From Pseudomonas synxantha BG33R (GTDB taxonomy: Bacteria > Pseudomonadota > Gammaproteobacteria > Pseudomonadales > Pseudomonadaceae), in contig NZ_CM001514.1 of the NCBI RefSeq assembly GCF_000263715.2, positions 1,350,936-1,414,935 of the forward strand: a stretch of 64,000 nucleotides of DNA, read 5' to 3'. This document shows positions 39,582-48,082 of the stretch, piece by piece. The notes under the pieces are model-generated. The model did not search any database and was not told the DNA's origin. It was given only the letters and a program-made list of their open reading frames with translations. The translations under genes were made by a program, and so were the position numbers. Position 1 is the first letter of the stretch. Each line of letters begins with the position of its first letter.

Positions 39582-40748
39582 ATGGCTGAGGTTTTGAACT
39601 TCGAGCACAACGGCATCACTGTGAATGCCACCGAATCTCCCGAGGCCATGGGTGGCCTTGGCGATAACGTGATTGGCCTGGTCGGCACTGCGCCGAATGC
39701 CCACGTATCGATCCCGAAAAACGCCCCGTTTCGTATCAACAGCTTCACCACCCAGGCGCTGCTGGACCCTACGGGCACCGAGTCGGGCACCTTGTTCCAG
39801 GCGGTGTATCAGATCCTCAAAGTGGTCAAGGTGCCGGTCTATGTGGTCATCGTCGAAGAAGGCGCCACCCCGGCCGATACGATCAACAATGTGATCGGTG
39901 GCAATGACCCGGTCACCGGCCGCAAGCTGGGCCTGGCTGCCCTGAGCAGCGTGCCTGAAGACCTGACCATCATCGGCGCCCCAGGCTTTACCGGCACCAA
40001 GGCCGTGGCCGGTGAGTTTGCCTCTTTCGGCAAGCGCATCAAGGCGCGTGTGGTACTGGATGGCAAGGACGCTTCGGTGGCCGATCAAGTGACCTACAGC
40101 GGCGAGCTGGGCGGTGCCGACCTCGGTTTCGACCGTTGCCTGCTGGTGCACAACATGCCTTCGGTGTACTCCAAGGCTGCGAAGAAAAACGTGTTCCTGT
40201 CGCCATCCTCGTTGGCCATCGCCGCACTGGCCAAGGTCAAACAGTGGGAAAGCCCGGGCAACCAGGTGACCTTCGCTGAGGACGTTTCCCGCGTGGTCGA
40301 GTACAACATCCTCGACACCTCCACCGAAGGCGACCTGCTCAACCGCCATGGCGTGAGCTACTACGCCCGCACCATCCTCGGCGGTTTTTCATTGCTGGGT
40401 AACCGCTCCATCACCGGCAAGTTCATCAGCTACGTCGGCCTGGAAGATGCCATCAGCCGCAAGCTGGTCAAGGCCGGCCAGAAAGCCATGGCCAAGAACC
40501 TCACCAAGTCCTTCATGGACCAGGAGGTCAAGCGCATCAACGACTGGCTGCAAACCCTGGTGGCCGACGAAACCATCCCCGGCGGCAGCGTGTACCTGCA
40601 CCCGGAACTGAACAGCGTCGAGAAGTACAAGAACGGCACCTGGTTCATCGTTATCGACTACGGCCGCTACGCGCCTAACGAACACATGGTTTATCAACTC
40701 AACGCCCGCGATGAAATCATCGAGCAGTTCCTGGAGGATGTTCTCTAA
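39582..40748 (+). CDS. Contractile tail sheath protein, P2 gpFI type
   Basis: A 388-residue sheath protein. Landmarks: N-terminal NVIGLVGTAPNAH, the middle ADLGFDRCLLVHNMPSVYSK, SPGNQVTFAEDVSRVVEYNI, and the C-terminal assembly domain with GSVYLHPELNSVEKYKNGTW and VYQLNARDEIIEQFLEDVL. Length is normal. Sheath subunits contract around the tube to drive it through the target envelope. The gene overlaps the tube gene by one base. Confidence 0.95.
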   Translation: MAEVLNFEHNGITVNATESPEAMGGLGDNVIGLVGTAPNAHVSIPKNAPFRINSFTTQALLDPTGTESGTLFQAVYQILKVVKVPVYVVIVEEGATPADTINNVIGGNDPVTGRKLGLAALSSVPEDLTIIGAPGFTGTKAVAGEFASFGKRIKARVVLDGKDASVADQVTYSGELGGADLGFDRCLLVHNMPSVYSKAAKKNVFLSPSSLAIAALAKVKQWESPGNQVTFAEDVSRVVEYNILDTSTEGDLLNRHGVSYYARTILGGFSLLGNRSITGKFISYVGLEDAISRKLVKAGQKAMAKNLTKSFMDQEVKRINDWLQTLVADETIPGGSVYLHPELNSVEKYKNGTWFIVIDYGRYAPNEHMVYQLNARDEIIEQFLEDVL

Positions 40749-41254
40749 TGTTTACAAACCGAGTCAGACAGGCCATTGCGGCCACCCTTCAAGGCCTGCC
40801 GTTGTCCGCAACCGTGGAAGAGTTCACCCCGCCAAAGATCGAGTTCGACATGGAGCCCATGTCCGGCGGTCGCTTTATCGCCGAGGAAATGGCCAAGAGC
40901 GGCAAGGTGCTCAATGCCAAGCTGGTGCTGCAAGGTGCCGGTCCGGAAATCATGCTGGCCCTGGGCGTGCGCATGGGCGACGACATCCTGCTGAACGTGC
41001 GTGAAGCCGGCCAGGACCAGGACGGCAAGACCTACTTCACCTACCACACCGTCGGCGGCAAGCTCAAATCCCTGGAGGAGGCGAAGCTGAAAATGGGCGA
41101 CAAGGCTACCACTACATTGGAACTGTCCTGCCGCACCTACAACCGTCTGGAAAATGGCGTTTCGGTGATCGACATCGACGTGCGCACCCAGAAGTTCGTG
41201 CTCAACGGCGTCGACATTCTGGGCGATGCGCGCCGCGCCGTGCTGATGCCGTAA
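40748..41254 (+). CDS. Tail tube protein, P2 gpFII type
   Basis: A 168-residue tube protein: LSATVEEFTPPKIEFDMEPM, GGRFIAEEMAKSGKVLNAKL, and the ending DIDVRTQKFVLNGVDILGDA. It polymerises into the rigid inner tube whose length is set by the tape measure at 42135. Complete. Confidence 0.95.
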   Translation: MFTNRVRQAIAATLQGLPLSATVEEFTPPKIEFDMEPMSGGRFIAEEMAKSGKVLNAKLVLQGAGPEIMLALGVRMGDDILLNVREAGQDQDGKTYFTYHTVGGKLKSLEEAKLKMGDKATTTLELSCRTYNRLENGVSVIDIDVRTQKFVLNGVDILGDARRAVLMP

Positions 41255-41285
41255 GGATAACTGCAATCGAAGCGGGCACGGTCAA

Positions 41286-41373
41286 TGTGGGAGCCGGGCT
41301 TGCCCGCGATGCAGGCGACTCGGTGCGTCTGGAGCACCGAGTTGATGCTATCGCAGGCAAGCCAGCTCCCACA
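41286..41373. repeat. REPIN (two inverted REP sequences)
   Basis: The left arm TGTGGGAGC-C-GGGCTTGCCCG and the right arm GCAGGCAAGC-CA-GCTCCCACA are the palindromic REP repeats characteristic of fluorescent pseudomonads. Between them is a second inverted repeat, CTCGGTGC / GCACCGAG. The 88-bp element can fold into one long hairpin. It lies in the tailocin operon between the tube gene and the chaperone gene, the only intergenic gap over 150 bp in that part of the operon. Confidence 0.85.
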
Positions 41374-41434
41374 GAGACCGCGCTCAGATTGGGATTCCCG
41401 TGCTTTTCAATACCGCTCTACAAGGAATTGCCCC

Positions 41435-42007
41435 ATGGCCTGGATGCCACCGTTGCATATCCTGCTGGCTCCGATCACCGCCGACACCGGCGCGACGATC
41501 CAGCAGGTTCAGCTAAAACCGTTGTTCTACGCCGCGCAAAAAGACGCGCTGGCCCGGGCCGGTGATGACGAGGACGATCAGTTTTTCGAACTGGCGAAAC
41601 TCGCCACTGGCCTGTCGGAAAAAGAGCTCGACCAGCTCAAGCGCCCTGATTACGTGAGCATTGCCCAGTACGTACACGAGATGTCGACGCGCCCGACGTC
41701 GTTCTTCCTGAATGCGGATGAAGTGACACCCCAGGACCAACCCGTCCAGTTGCTATTGCCCCTAAATGCAGCCGGCCGAACCCTGACCGAACTGCCGCTG
41801 GAAATGCCTGCCCTGCGCGCCACCAAGGTGATGAAAAAGCTCGCCACCAACAAAGAGCGCGCCGAATTCATCACCGCCCATTGCACCGGCCTGATGATCC
41901 CTGACCTGGCCGGTTTGACCGTGCCCGACTGGACGGAACTGCAGGAGCGTATCGACGATTTTTTAAATCAACCGGCGGACTTCTTTCGCAGCGCGACATC
42001 GAAGTAA
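41435..42007 (+). CDS. Tail assembly chaperone, P2 gpE type (short form)
   Basis: A 190-residue protein; the ATG at 41435 has AAGGAAT upstream, while the open frame further upstream runs through the REPIN. It is larger than P2 gpE and resembles tailocin versions with a long N-terminal domain (TGATIQQVQLKPLFYAAQKD). Near its 3' end the T-TTT-TTA heptamer at 41959-41965 is in the correct register for -1 slippage, giving a longer product (next entry). The chaperone coats the tape measure before tube assembly. Confidence 0.8.
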   Translation: MAWMPPLHILLAPITADTGATIQQVQLKPLFYAAQKDALARAGDDEDDQFFELAKLATGLSEKELDQLKRPDYVSIAQYVHEMSTRPTSFFLNADEVTPQDQPVQLLLPLNAAGRTLTELPLEMPALRATKVMKKLATNKERAEFITAHCTGLMIPDLAGLTVPDWTELQERIDDFLNQPADFFRSATSK

Positions 42008-42129
42008 TCCTCGATGTGGTGCCGCTGATCTACTCGGTCAATGAGGCGGAGATCCTCGACTGGGACGCCGGAAAAGCATTGCGCCGCTACGACATTGCGA
42101 TCACTCGCCTTGGCGTTAAACAGGAGTAA
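41965..42129 (+). CDS. gpE' extension reached by -1 frameshift
   Basis: After slipping one base back at TTTTTTA (41959-41965), translation would read KSTGGLLSQRDIEVILDVVP, then IYSVNEAEILDWDAGKALRR and stop at 42127-42129. This region has no start codon of its own in a useful place. It matches the way P2 makes E+E' from a T6G slippery site and lies directly between E and the tape measure as required. The frameshift product spans 41435-42129. Confidence 0.75.
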   Translation, partial: KSTGGLLSQRDIEVILDVVPLIYSVNEAEILDWDAGKALRRYDIAITRLGVKQE

Positions 42130-42134
42130 GCGGG

Positions 42135-43673
42135 ATGCAAGAAACTCAATTTGGGACCAGGCTCGTCCAGGAGGACAAGCGTTGGCTGCTTGGCGATGCG
42201 GACCTGGGCAATGTGCTGGCGCCGTTTTCCGCAGACCTCGCCGCGCCTGTCAGCCTTGAATCGGTACCACAGTCGGCGCCGTTATTGTTGCCGCAGCCGC
42301 AGCCGCAACCGCAACCGCAACCGCAACTCCAACCCCAGCCGCAACCACTGCCGGAGCTGACCTCGGCGCTGATCACCGTCAGTGTGGACATCAACGCTCT
42401 GGCCCAAGAGCAAATTCGGTTGCGCGAATCGCTGGAAACGCTCACCAGCACGCTGTTCATTAGCGCCAATTCCCTGGCAACCAAGACGGCAGAGGTCCGC
42501 GCGGGAGTCGCAGAAAGCAAGCAGGACAAGCCTGCGTCTGCTACCCCGTCCTGGGGGGAAAAAAGTGTTGAACTGGCCACGGATGCCGTCAAGTTCGTCG
42601 GCAAGGAAGTGTTCACCGGTTTGTGGGATAAAGCCAAAGACCGTCTTTCAGGCAAGGCGATTGATGCGGTGGCTGCCAGGTATCCGAAGGGTGCCAAGTG
42701 GCTCAAGGACGATAACGGCAAGGGCGCTGAAAAAGGCAAGGACTGTTGCTGCACGGGAGCACTGCCTGCGCAGATTCGCGGCCCGCTTGATAGCGCTGCC
42801 GCACAGTTGCCAGAGAGTGTCGGTGAGACCGCCAGGAAAGAAGAGAAGGCACGCCCCAAAGATAATCCCAGGAGGCCGCGCGGCAAGCGTAACAAGGCCC
42901 GTCAAATAAAATCGCGCGAGGTCAAAATCCCAGAGGTCAGAAGGCGGACGGATCTCAAATCGCAGCCTACTGTCACGCCAGCCCCTGCTGCGCCGCCAGT
43001 CAATATCATGGGCCAGCCGCAGCTAGCGTTCGACAGCAAACGGGTGAGCGAGACTACACGCAGTATTTCCGGCAACTCATTGACCTCTTACGCAGCCGCT
43101 TCGGCAGACCGAGTCGCAGCACAGGGTGGGCCCAAGGGTTTGGCCCCTGGACTGTCGGGGACGCTCGCAAAGCTTGAATCGTCCGCCGTACGTCGCCTTG
43201 GCCCGCTGAAGTATGTCGACACCGCCGTGGATGTGATCCAGGGCGTACGCAATGGCGACGCCAAGGCCGTTGGTGCTGGCCTTAGCACTGCTGGCGGCGC
43301 CTGGGCGGGAGCATCCGCCGGCGCCGCGCTCGGCACGCTGGTTTTCCCTGGCATTGGCACCGCAGTCGGTGGCGCCATCGGTGGCTTGCTCGGCAGCGAA
43401 GCCGGCAGCTGGCTTGGGGACAAGTTGTTCGGTTCAGGCGATCGTCTACCTGCGCCGAACGCGCTGAGTAAAGAGCTCAACAGCGCGCGAACGGACAACG
43501 TCCAGGTCACGCTCTCACCGAGCATCCAGATCACCGGCGTTAATCCGGCGGACGCCCAGCAAGTGGTCAATCAGGTGATCCAGGCCCTGCAATTTCAATG
43601 CGTGCCGATGGTCACCGATTCCCTGGGCATCCGGCGCAACGCGGCACTGGCCGATCCTTCAGGAGGTGATTGA
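42135..43673 (+). CDS. R-tailocin tape measure protein, P2 gpT role
   Basis: A 512-residue protein. It has an N-terminal part, a Pro-Gln repeat (about 52-72), a helical region, a basic middle (about 230-280, many Lys/Arg) and a C-terminal part with glycine-zipper-like hydrophobic stretches (GGAWAGASAGAALGTLVFPG and AVGGAIGGLLGSEAGSWLGD, about 385-435). These are usual for contractile-tail tape measures. At roughly 0.15 nm per residue, 512 residues would specify a tube near 77 nm. It is much shorter than P2 gpT. Confidence 0.85.
   Translation: MQETQFGTRLVQEDKRWLLGDADLGNVLAPFSADLAAPVSLESVPQSAPLLLPQPQPQPQPQPQLQPQPQPLPELTSALITVSVDINALAQEQIRLRESLETLTSTLFISANSLATKTAEVRAGVAESKQDKPASATPSWGEKSVELATDAVKFVGKEVFTGLWDKAKDRLSGKAIDAVAARYPKGAKWLKDDNGKGAEKGKDCCCTGALPAQIRGPLDSAAAQLPESVGETARKEEKARPKDNPRRPRGKRNKARQIKSREVKIPEVRRRTDLKSQPTVTPAPAAPPVNIMGQPQLAFDSKRVSETTRSISGNSLTSYAAASADRVAAQGGPKGLAPGLSGTLAKLESSAVRRLGPLKYVDTAVDVIQGVRNGDAKAVGAGLSTAGGAWAGASAGAALGTLVFPGIGTAVGGAIGGLLGSEAGSWLGDKLFGSGDRLPAPNALSKELNSARTDNVQVTLSPSIQITGVNPADAQQVVNQVIQALQFQCVPMVTDSLGIRRNAALADPSGGD
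42291..42355 (+). repeat. Pro-Gln dipeptide repeat tract in the tape measure gene
   Basis: Successive CCGCAG/CCGCAA hexamers, partly degenerate, encode an alternating Pro-Gln run of about 20 residues. Such hexamer tracts can change length by slippage without breaking the frame and would alter a flexible linker in the tape measure. Confidence 0.75.
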
Positions 43674-44056
43674 TGCGACAACAAATGGTGCTGGGCGACT
43701 TTATTTTTGGGTTATCCCGAGGGTTCGCCTATTCCACACTGGCCCGCAACAGCGACGGCGGCTGGAGTGACCTGGCGATTATTGCCAGCAAGCCGCAGTC
43801 GCGTCAGAGCGGCCAGAAGCTGGAAAAACTCACCTTCAGCGGCACGGCCATGTACGCCGTTGGCATGCAGCGCCTGGACGAATTGCGCGCTCTGCAAAAT
43901 GCGCGGGCGCCGTTGCCGCTGGTCGACGGTATCGGCCGTAACTGGGGCCTGTGGCGGATCAATTCGGTGGTGGAAGCCCAAAGCAATGTGATCGATGACG
44001 GCACTGCCATGGTCATGACCTGGACCCTTGAGCTGGAGGAGTACGTCAATGCGTAG
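43673..44056 (+). CDS. Tail terminator/completion protein, P2 gpU type
   Basis: A 127-residue protein from the ATG at 43673 (AGGAGG site; TGATG overlap with the tape measure). The gpU pattern is MVLGDFIFGLSRGFAYSTLA-like, then TFSGTAMYAVGMQRLDELRA and the WTLELEEY ending. It probably caps the tube and sheath end. It overlaps gpX by 8 bases. Confidence 0.88.
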   Translation: MRQQMVLGDFIFGLSRGFAYSTLARNSDGGWSDLAIIASKPQSRQSGQKLEKLTFSGTAMYAVGMQRLDELRALQNARAPLPLVDGIGRNWGLWRINSVVEAQSNVIDDGTAMVMTWTLELEEYVNA

Positions 44057-44261
44057 AGTGCGAAGTATTGCCGGTGATTCGGTCAACCTGCTGCTCTACC
44101 GCGAACTGGGGCGTTGCGATGACGCGGCGGAAGAAACCCTCTGGCGCTTGAACCCTGAACTGGCTGAATACGGCCCGGTACTGCCGGCAGGCGTATGGGT
44201 GGTCGTGCCTGAGATGCAAGCCCGGCCGGCTGCTGTACGGCCCGTTCTGGCCTGGGATTAA
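44049..44261 (+). CDS. Tail protein X (LysM-like)
   Basis: A 70-residue protein from the ATG at 44049, inside the end of gpU. The GDSVNLLLYRELGR and NPELAEYGPVLPAGVWVVVP segments are those of the small LysM-like gpX proteins that accompany gpU and gpD in P2-like tails. Confidence 0.88.
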   Translation: MRRVRSIAGDSVNLLLYRELGRCDDAAEETLWRLNPELAEYGPVLPAGVWVVVPEMQARPAAVRPVLAWD

Positions 44262-44270
44262 GGAGGCTGC

Positions 44271-45281
44271 ATGGCACAGGGATTTACCCCGATCGTAGAG
44301 TTCTACGGCGCCAACGCGGCGCTGCTCAATCAACGCCTGATGCACTGGAGCCACACCGACGCCGCGGGTATCCAGACTGACCGCCTGGAACTGACCCTTA
44401 ATATAGAAGGGTTGGAGGGCTTGCCCAGCCTCAGTGGCAAGATTGGCCTGCGCGTCGGTTACCAGGAAACCGGCTTGGTGGAAAAAGGCGAGTTTGTTGT
44501 CACCCAACGCACCCCAGTGTTGTTTCCGATGCGCCTGATGATCGTGGCGACCGCCGCGCCCTTCAGCGAGGCGGATAAAAGCGGCTATCGCCAGCGCCGC
44601 TCTGCCAGCCATGGGCCGACTACCTTGGGGGCATTGTTTCGCCAAGTGGTCAGCCGCCATGGTTTTTCACCGCGAGTGGCACCGACACTGGACGGCATTG
44701 CGATTGCGCACATCGACCAGTCCAACGAAAGCGACATGGCCTTCATCACCCGCCTGGCCAAGCGTTACAACGCGGTCACCAAGCCGTTTAACGAGCTTTA
44801 CGTGCTGGCCGAAGCGGGGCAGGCCAAGTCCCTTACCGGCCAGTTGCTGCCCGAAGTGAAGCTGTCTGTGACACACGACAACCGCCCGGGAGACCAGGCC
44901 TTTATCACCGCCAAGCTCGACGAAAAATCGCGCTCCAAGTACATGGGCAGCCGCGTCAGCTGGTGGGATTCCGGGGCTGGCAAGCAGCGCATGGTCCAGG
45001 TCGGGATTGCCCCGTTCAAGACCTTGCGCCAGCGCTGCCAGAACGAAGCCGAAGCCCGCGCCGTGGCCGAAGGCGAACTGCGCCGGGTGGGCCGTGAAGG
45101 TTTGAAGCTGCAGATCGATTGCCCCGGTAACCCTTTGCTCGCTGCCGAAGGCTTGCTGGTGCTGGATGAAACCTGGCCTTCGTATATGCAGGGGCGCTGG
45201 TCGATTACTCAAGTGACCCACGTTGGCGACCCGGCGACGGGATATCGCAGCTCGATCATGGCCAGTGGACTGGCGTCTTGA
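44271..45281 (+). CDS. Baseplate hub protein, P2 gpD type
   Basis: A 336-residue protein of the phage late-control gpD family, now understood as the baseplate hub joining tube and spike. Motifs are [60 protein letters not shown] and a C-terminal [21 protein letters not shown] precedes the ATG. It is the last clearly R-type gene. Confidence 0.93.
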   Translation: MAQGFTPIVEFYGANAALLNQRLMHWSHTDAAGIQTDRLELTLNIEGLEGLPSLSGKIGLRVGYQETGLVEKGEFVVTQRTPVLFPMRLMIVATAAPFSEADKSGYRQRRSASHGPTTLGALFRQVVSRHGFSPRVAPTLDGIAIAHIDQSNESDMAFITRLAKRYNAVTKPFNELYVLAEAGQAKSLTGQLLPEVKLSVTHDNRPGDQAFITAKLDEKSRSKYMGSRVSWWDSGAGKQRMVQVGIAPFKTLRQRCQNEAEARAVAEGELRRVGREGLKLQIDCPGNPLLAAEGLLVLDETWPSYMQGRWSITQVTHVGDPATGYRSSIMASGLAS

Positions 45282-45343
45282 TCGTCACTACTGCGCGCCG
45301 TTGAAGCTCCCCATTACCGACCTGAAGCGATACAGGAACCAAG

Positions 45344-45541
45344 ATGCCTATGAACGACGAAGAATTGGCCGCGATCAACCGCTTGATCGCCGCCCTGCAA
45401 ACCCAGACCGATGGCCAGGTGGCGCTCAACGCGGCCATTCGACTGTTGGCCCAGAGCAACCAGGCGTTGGTCGACCTGATCAAGAGCCGAGAGCCGGACC
45501 CGAATGCGCCGCCTTATCTGGATGGCAAACCGGCCCCCTGA
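45344..45541 (+). CDS. Small helical protein between R- and F-type modules, unknown
   Basis: A 65-residue protein (AGGA about 8 nt upstream of the ATG; a second ATG two codons on). It is mostly one amphipathic helix with heptad-like Leu/Ile spacing ([18 protein letters not shown]) and a Pro-rich tail. No known family. A terminator-like hairpin follows, which makes it the end of the R-type block. Confidence 0.6.
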   Translation: MPMNDEELAAINRLIAALQTQTDGQVALNAAIRLLAQSNQALVDLIKSREPDPNAPPYLDGKPAP

Positions 45542-45591
45542 TCCCGTCTCGACCTGCCTTGCACGCAGCAACACAGCCGTTGCACCCCACA

Positions 45592-45613
45592 GCCCGCCTT
45601 CGCGGGTTTTTTA
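45592..45613 (+). terminator. Hairpin between R-type and F-type blocks
   Basis: GCCCGC-CTT-CGCGGG-type stem followed by TTTTTTA. It could lower F-type expression relative to R-type. The F-type tube gene starts 21 bp later. Confidence 0.75.
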
Positions 45614-45633
45614 TTGTTCATGGAGAACATTCG

Positions 45634-46125
45634 ATGTCGATTCTTACCCAAGGTACCCAGATTTTTGCCCTCGTCCCGCCGGTCTCCGGCACCGGGCCCT
45701 ACACCGTGCTGGAAGTCGAGCACGCCACTTCGTTCGAACCGGGCGGTGCCCCGGCCGAGCAGATTGAAGACACCAGCCTCAATGCCGAAGAGCGCAGCTA
45801 CAAGAAAGGTTTGCGTACCCCTGGCACGGCGAGCCTGGGCCTGAACGCCGACCCGACCAACGCCAGCCATATCCGCCTGCACCAGCTCTCCGAGGCCAAG
45901 GGCGATACCGGCGTGAAGTGGGCGGTGGGCTGGTCCGACGGCAAGGACGTGCTGCCAACCGTCAACGCCAAGGGCGATGGCTTTGAGCTGCCGGCAACCC
46001 GCACCTGGTTCACATTCGACGGCTACGTCTCGGACTTCCCGTTCAACTTCGCACTGAACGCAGTCGTGACCACCACCGTCACCATCCAACGCACCGGCGC
46101 CAGCGCCTGGATCAAGAAAGTCTGA
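45634..46125 (+). CDS. F-tailocin tail tube protein, lambda gpV role
   Basis: A 163-residue protein from the ATG at 45634 (TGGAGAA site). The longer frame from 45223 overlaps gpD and an unrelated gene and is not credible. It has the pattern of flexible-tail tube proteins: [53 protein letters not shown] and [11 protein letters not shown]. It begins the lambda-like order V-G-GT-H-M-L-K-I-J. No tail terminator (gpU/gpZ) gene precedes it. Confidence 0.88.
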   Translation: MSILTQGTQIFALVPPVSGTGPYTVLEVEHATSFEPGGAPAEQIEDTSLNAEERSYKKGLRTPGTASLGLNADPTNASHIRLHQLSEAKGDTGVKWAVGWSDGKDVLPTVNAKGDGFELPATRTWFTFDGYVSDFPFNFALNAVVTTTVTIQRTGASAWIKKV

Positions 46126-46133
46126 GAGACGCC

Positions 46134-46484
46134 ATGAACCTCAAACAACTGAAAGCCAAGGGCGGCATCGTCGATGCCCAGCCGGTGAAGAAAGACATCA
46201 GCTGGACGCACCTGGACAGCAAAACCGGCAAGCAAGTGACTGACACCTTCACGGTGCACATCCGTCGCCAGTCGTTCGGTGTGATCGAACGTCTGTTCAG
46301 CCAGGGCGAGTCGGCACAGAGCCGCAACGCCAGCTACCTCGCCGCCTCAGTGTCATTGGGGGCCGAGGGTGATGAAGCCCTGAGTTACGACGATGCGTTC
46401 GGTCTTGAGCCGTCATTGGGGTTTGTGATCCTCAATGCAGTCAATGAGGTCAATGGCACCCAGGGTGGTGGCGCAAAGAGCTGA
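46134..46484 (+). CDS. F-tailocin tail assembly chaperone, gpG role
   Basis: A 116-residue protein 8 bp after the tube gene (GAGAGACGCC upstream). It has the fold pattern of gpG-like chaperones (DISWTHLDSKTGKQVTDTFT, then SLGFVILNAVNEVNG at the end). The stop at 46482-46484 overlaps an open -1 frame that continues into a conserved gpT-like domain, as in lambda. The chaperone pair prevents premature tube polymerisation on the tape measure. Confidence 0.85.
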   Translation: MNLKQLKAKGGIVDAQPVKKDISWTHLDSKTGKQVTDTFTVHIRRQSFGVIERLFSQGESAQSRNASYLAASVSLGAEGDEALSYDDAFGLEPSLGFVILNAVNEVNGTQGGGAKS

Positions 46485-46768
46485 CGGCCGCCGATGAGTT
46501 CTGGCACGAACTGGTGCTGAACGGAGTGGGCGGCCGCACGATCGCCGAAGCCAAGGAACGCATGACCTACCACGAAGCCCTGGCCTGGGGACGCTATATC
46601 GACCGATATGGCTCCCTGCACGCCGGTAGGCGGCTGGAGGCGGGCAGCGCGTTGGTGGCGCTGCAGACCCACCGGCTGGGCGGCGGCACGGCCGAGATGA
46701 TTGACTTCATGCCCCACGAGCTGCGCCGGGGTGTGTCGCTTGAACGTGCGATGAACGAGTGGCGTTAA
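46475..46768 (+). CDS. gpT extension of the chaperone, reached by -1 frameshift
   Basis: In the -1 frame relative to gpG the sequence reads KELTAADEFWHELVLNGVGG from 46475 and continues about 97 codons to 46768 (SLHAGRRLEAGSALVALQTH, MNEWR end). No start codon lies where the conserved part begins; the only internal one (GTG, 46514) would cut the domain. The shift site is probably CGC-AAAG (46472-46478) or the GGGTGG just before, neither a textbook heptamer. Confidence 0.7.
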   Translation, partial: KELTAADEFWHELVLNGVGGRTIAEAKERMTYHEALAWGRYIDRYGSLHAGRRLEAGSALVALQTHRLGGGTAEMIDFMPHELRRGVSLERAMNEWR

Positions 46769-46788
46769 GGACGACGCCACTTTCCTTG

Positions 46789-46810
46789 AAACCCGTTTCG
46801 ACGGGTTTTA
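46789..46810 (+). terminator. Short hairpin before the F-type tape measure
   Basis: AAACCCGT-TTCG-ACGGGTTT with a stable UUCG loop, followed by a single A after the last T run. It resembles the linker hairpins at other module borders in this cluster. Confidence 0.55.
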
Positions 46811-46830
46811 TCCATGACCCGGAGAAACCT

Positions 46831-48054
46831 ATGGCAACTGCTTCCCAGGGTAATCTGACGCTCAACCTCGGCAGCCTGGAGCAGGCCCTGGCGAAGGCGT
46901 CGCGGATTACCGAAAACAGCATGCGCGAGATGCAGCAGAAGATCGAGGACGCCAGTAAAAAGGTCAGCGCCTCTGCTGCAGCTGCGCTACAGGTCACGTC
47001 CGGTCAGTTCAAGGGCTTTCAAAGGGCCTATGACCCGGCCACGGATGCGGCGGAAAAATTTATCCAGAAAAATGCGCAACTGGTGCAAGTGCTCAAGCAG
47101 AGTCAGGGTGCGCAGAATGATTTTGTTGGCGCGCTGGATGCGCAGTCCAGTTACACCGAGCGGGCGGGGCTGAAGTTTCCAGTGGGTGGGCCGTACGCAG
47201 AGGCTGTACCGACGCCTTCGGGTGACGACGCGGCGATGGCATTTCTGGACGACGCAAAGACCCGGCAGGTAAAGAGCAACTTCGCCGAAATGACGCAGTT
47301 GCTTGATGACTGGCGCCAGGGGGCGAGCAGCGCATTCGAAGAGTATTCGACCAAGGCAGGCACGGCGGCCGAGCAGTCGAAGGCAGTGTTTAGCAGTGCT
47401 TTCGAAAAGATGGACCAGGCTGTTCTGACGTTCGCGACCACGGGGAAATTCAACTTCTCAGATTTTGCTACCTCGGTTCTCAAGGACATGGCCACGATGG
47501 CGGCGAAGACCGCGGCATCCAGTGCGCTGAGTTCGTTGTTCGGGCTGGCCAGTTCGGCAGTGGGCGCCTGGTTGGGCAGCAGCACGCCCGCTCCGACAAC
47601 CACCAGTGTCGGTGCTAACAGCTACACCTTTAACCCCCAGCTCAACACGGCGGGTATTCATTACAACGCGAAAGGGAGCGCCTGGAACTACGGTGTTCAA
47701 GCCTTCGCCAACGGCGGCACCTTCACCAATTCCGTCGCCTCAGGCCCAACCCTGGCCCCCATGGCCCTCTTCGGCGAAGCCGGCCCCGAAGCCATCATGC
47801 CTCTGAGCCGTGGCTCCGACGGCTCCCTCGGTGTGCGCGCACTGGGCGGCGGTCAGTCAGGCAGCACCAGCAGCAACCAGGTGGTGATCCAGCAAACCAT
47901 CAACGTTGCCGACGGCCAGGGCTCAGGCACCGACACCAACGCCCAGAACGTTGCCCGCGCCTACGCCGGCTCTGCCCGTCAGGGCGCCGCCGAGCAGATC
48001 GCCCGCGACCTCAAGCCGGGCGGGCAAATCTGGTCGGCCATCAACGGCCGCTGA
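46831..48054 (+). CDS. F-tailocin tape measure protein, unusually short
   Basis: A 407-residue protein from the ATG at 46831 (CCGGAGAAA site). The N-terminus is helical (LEQALAKASRITENSMREMQ). The C-terminal part is recognisable as a lambda gpH C-domain: LTFATTGKFNFSDFATSVLK, then TAASSALSSLFGLASSAVGA, FGEAGPEAIMPLSRGSDGSL and a closing coiled stretch. Lambda H has 853 residues; here most of the central rod is absent. By the usual 0.15 nm per residue the tail would be about 60 nm. Confidence 0.82.
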   Translation: MATASQGNLTLNLGSLEQALAKASRITENSMREMQQKIEDASKKVSASAAAALQVTSGQFKGFQRAYDPATDAAEKFIQKNAQLVQVLKQSQGAQNDFVGALDAQSSYTERAGLKFPVGGPYAEAVPTPSGDDAAMAFLDDAKTRQVKSNFAEMTQLLDDWRQGASSAFEEYSTKAGTAAEQSKAVFSSAFEKMDQAVLTFATTGKFNFSDFATSVLKDMATMAAKTAASSALSSLFGLASSAVGAWLGSSTPAPTTTSVGANSYTFNPQLNTAGIHYNAKGSAWNYGVQAFANGGTFTNSVASGPTLAPMALFGEAGPEAIMPLSRGSDGSLGVRALGGGQSGSTSSNQVVIQQTINVADGQGSGTDTNAQNVARAYAGSARQGAAEQIARDLKPGGQIWSAINGR

Positions 48055-48082
48055 CCACCAACGGCTTACGCCTGGAGAAAAC

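Noticed and set aside
45223..45633. N-terminal extension of the F-type tube gene back into gpD
   Set aside because: It overlaps gpD and the small gene at 45344 and gives Arg/Pro-rich sequence unlike the family; the ATG at 45634 has a good ribosome-binding site.
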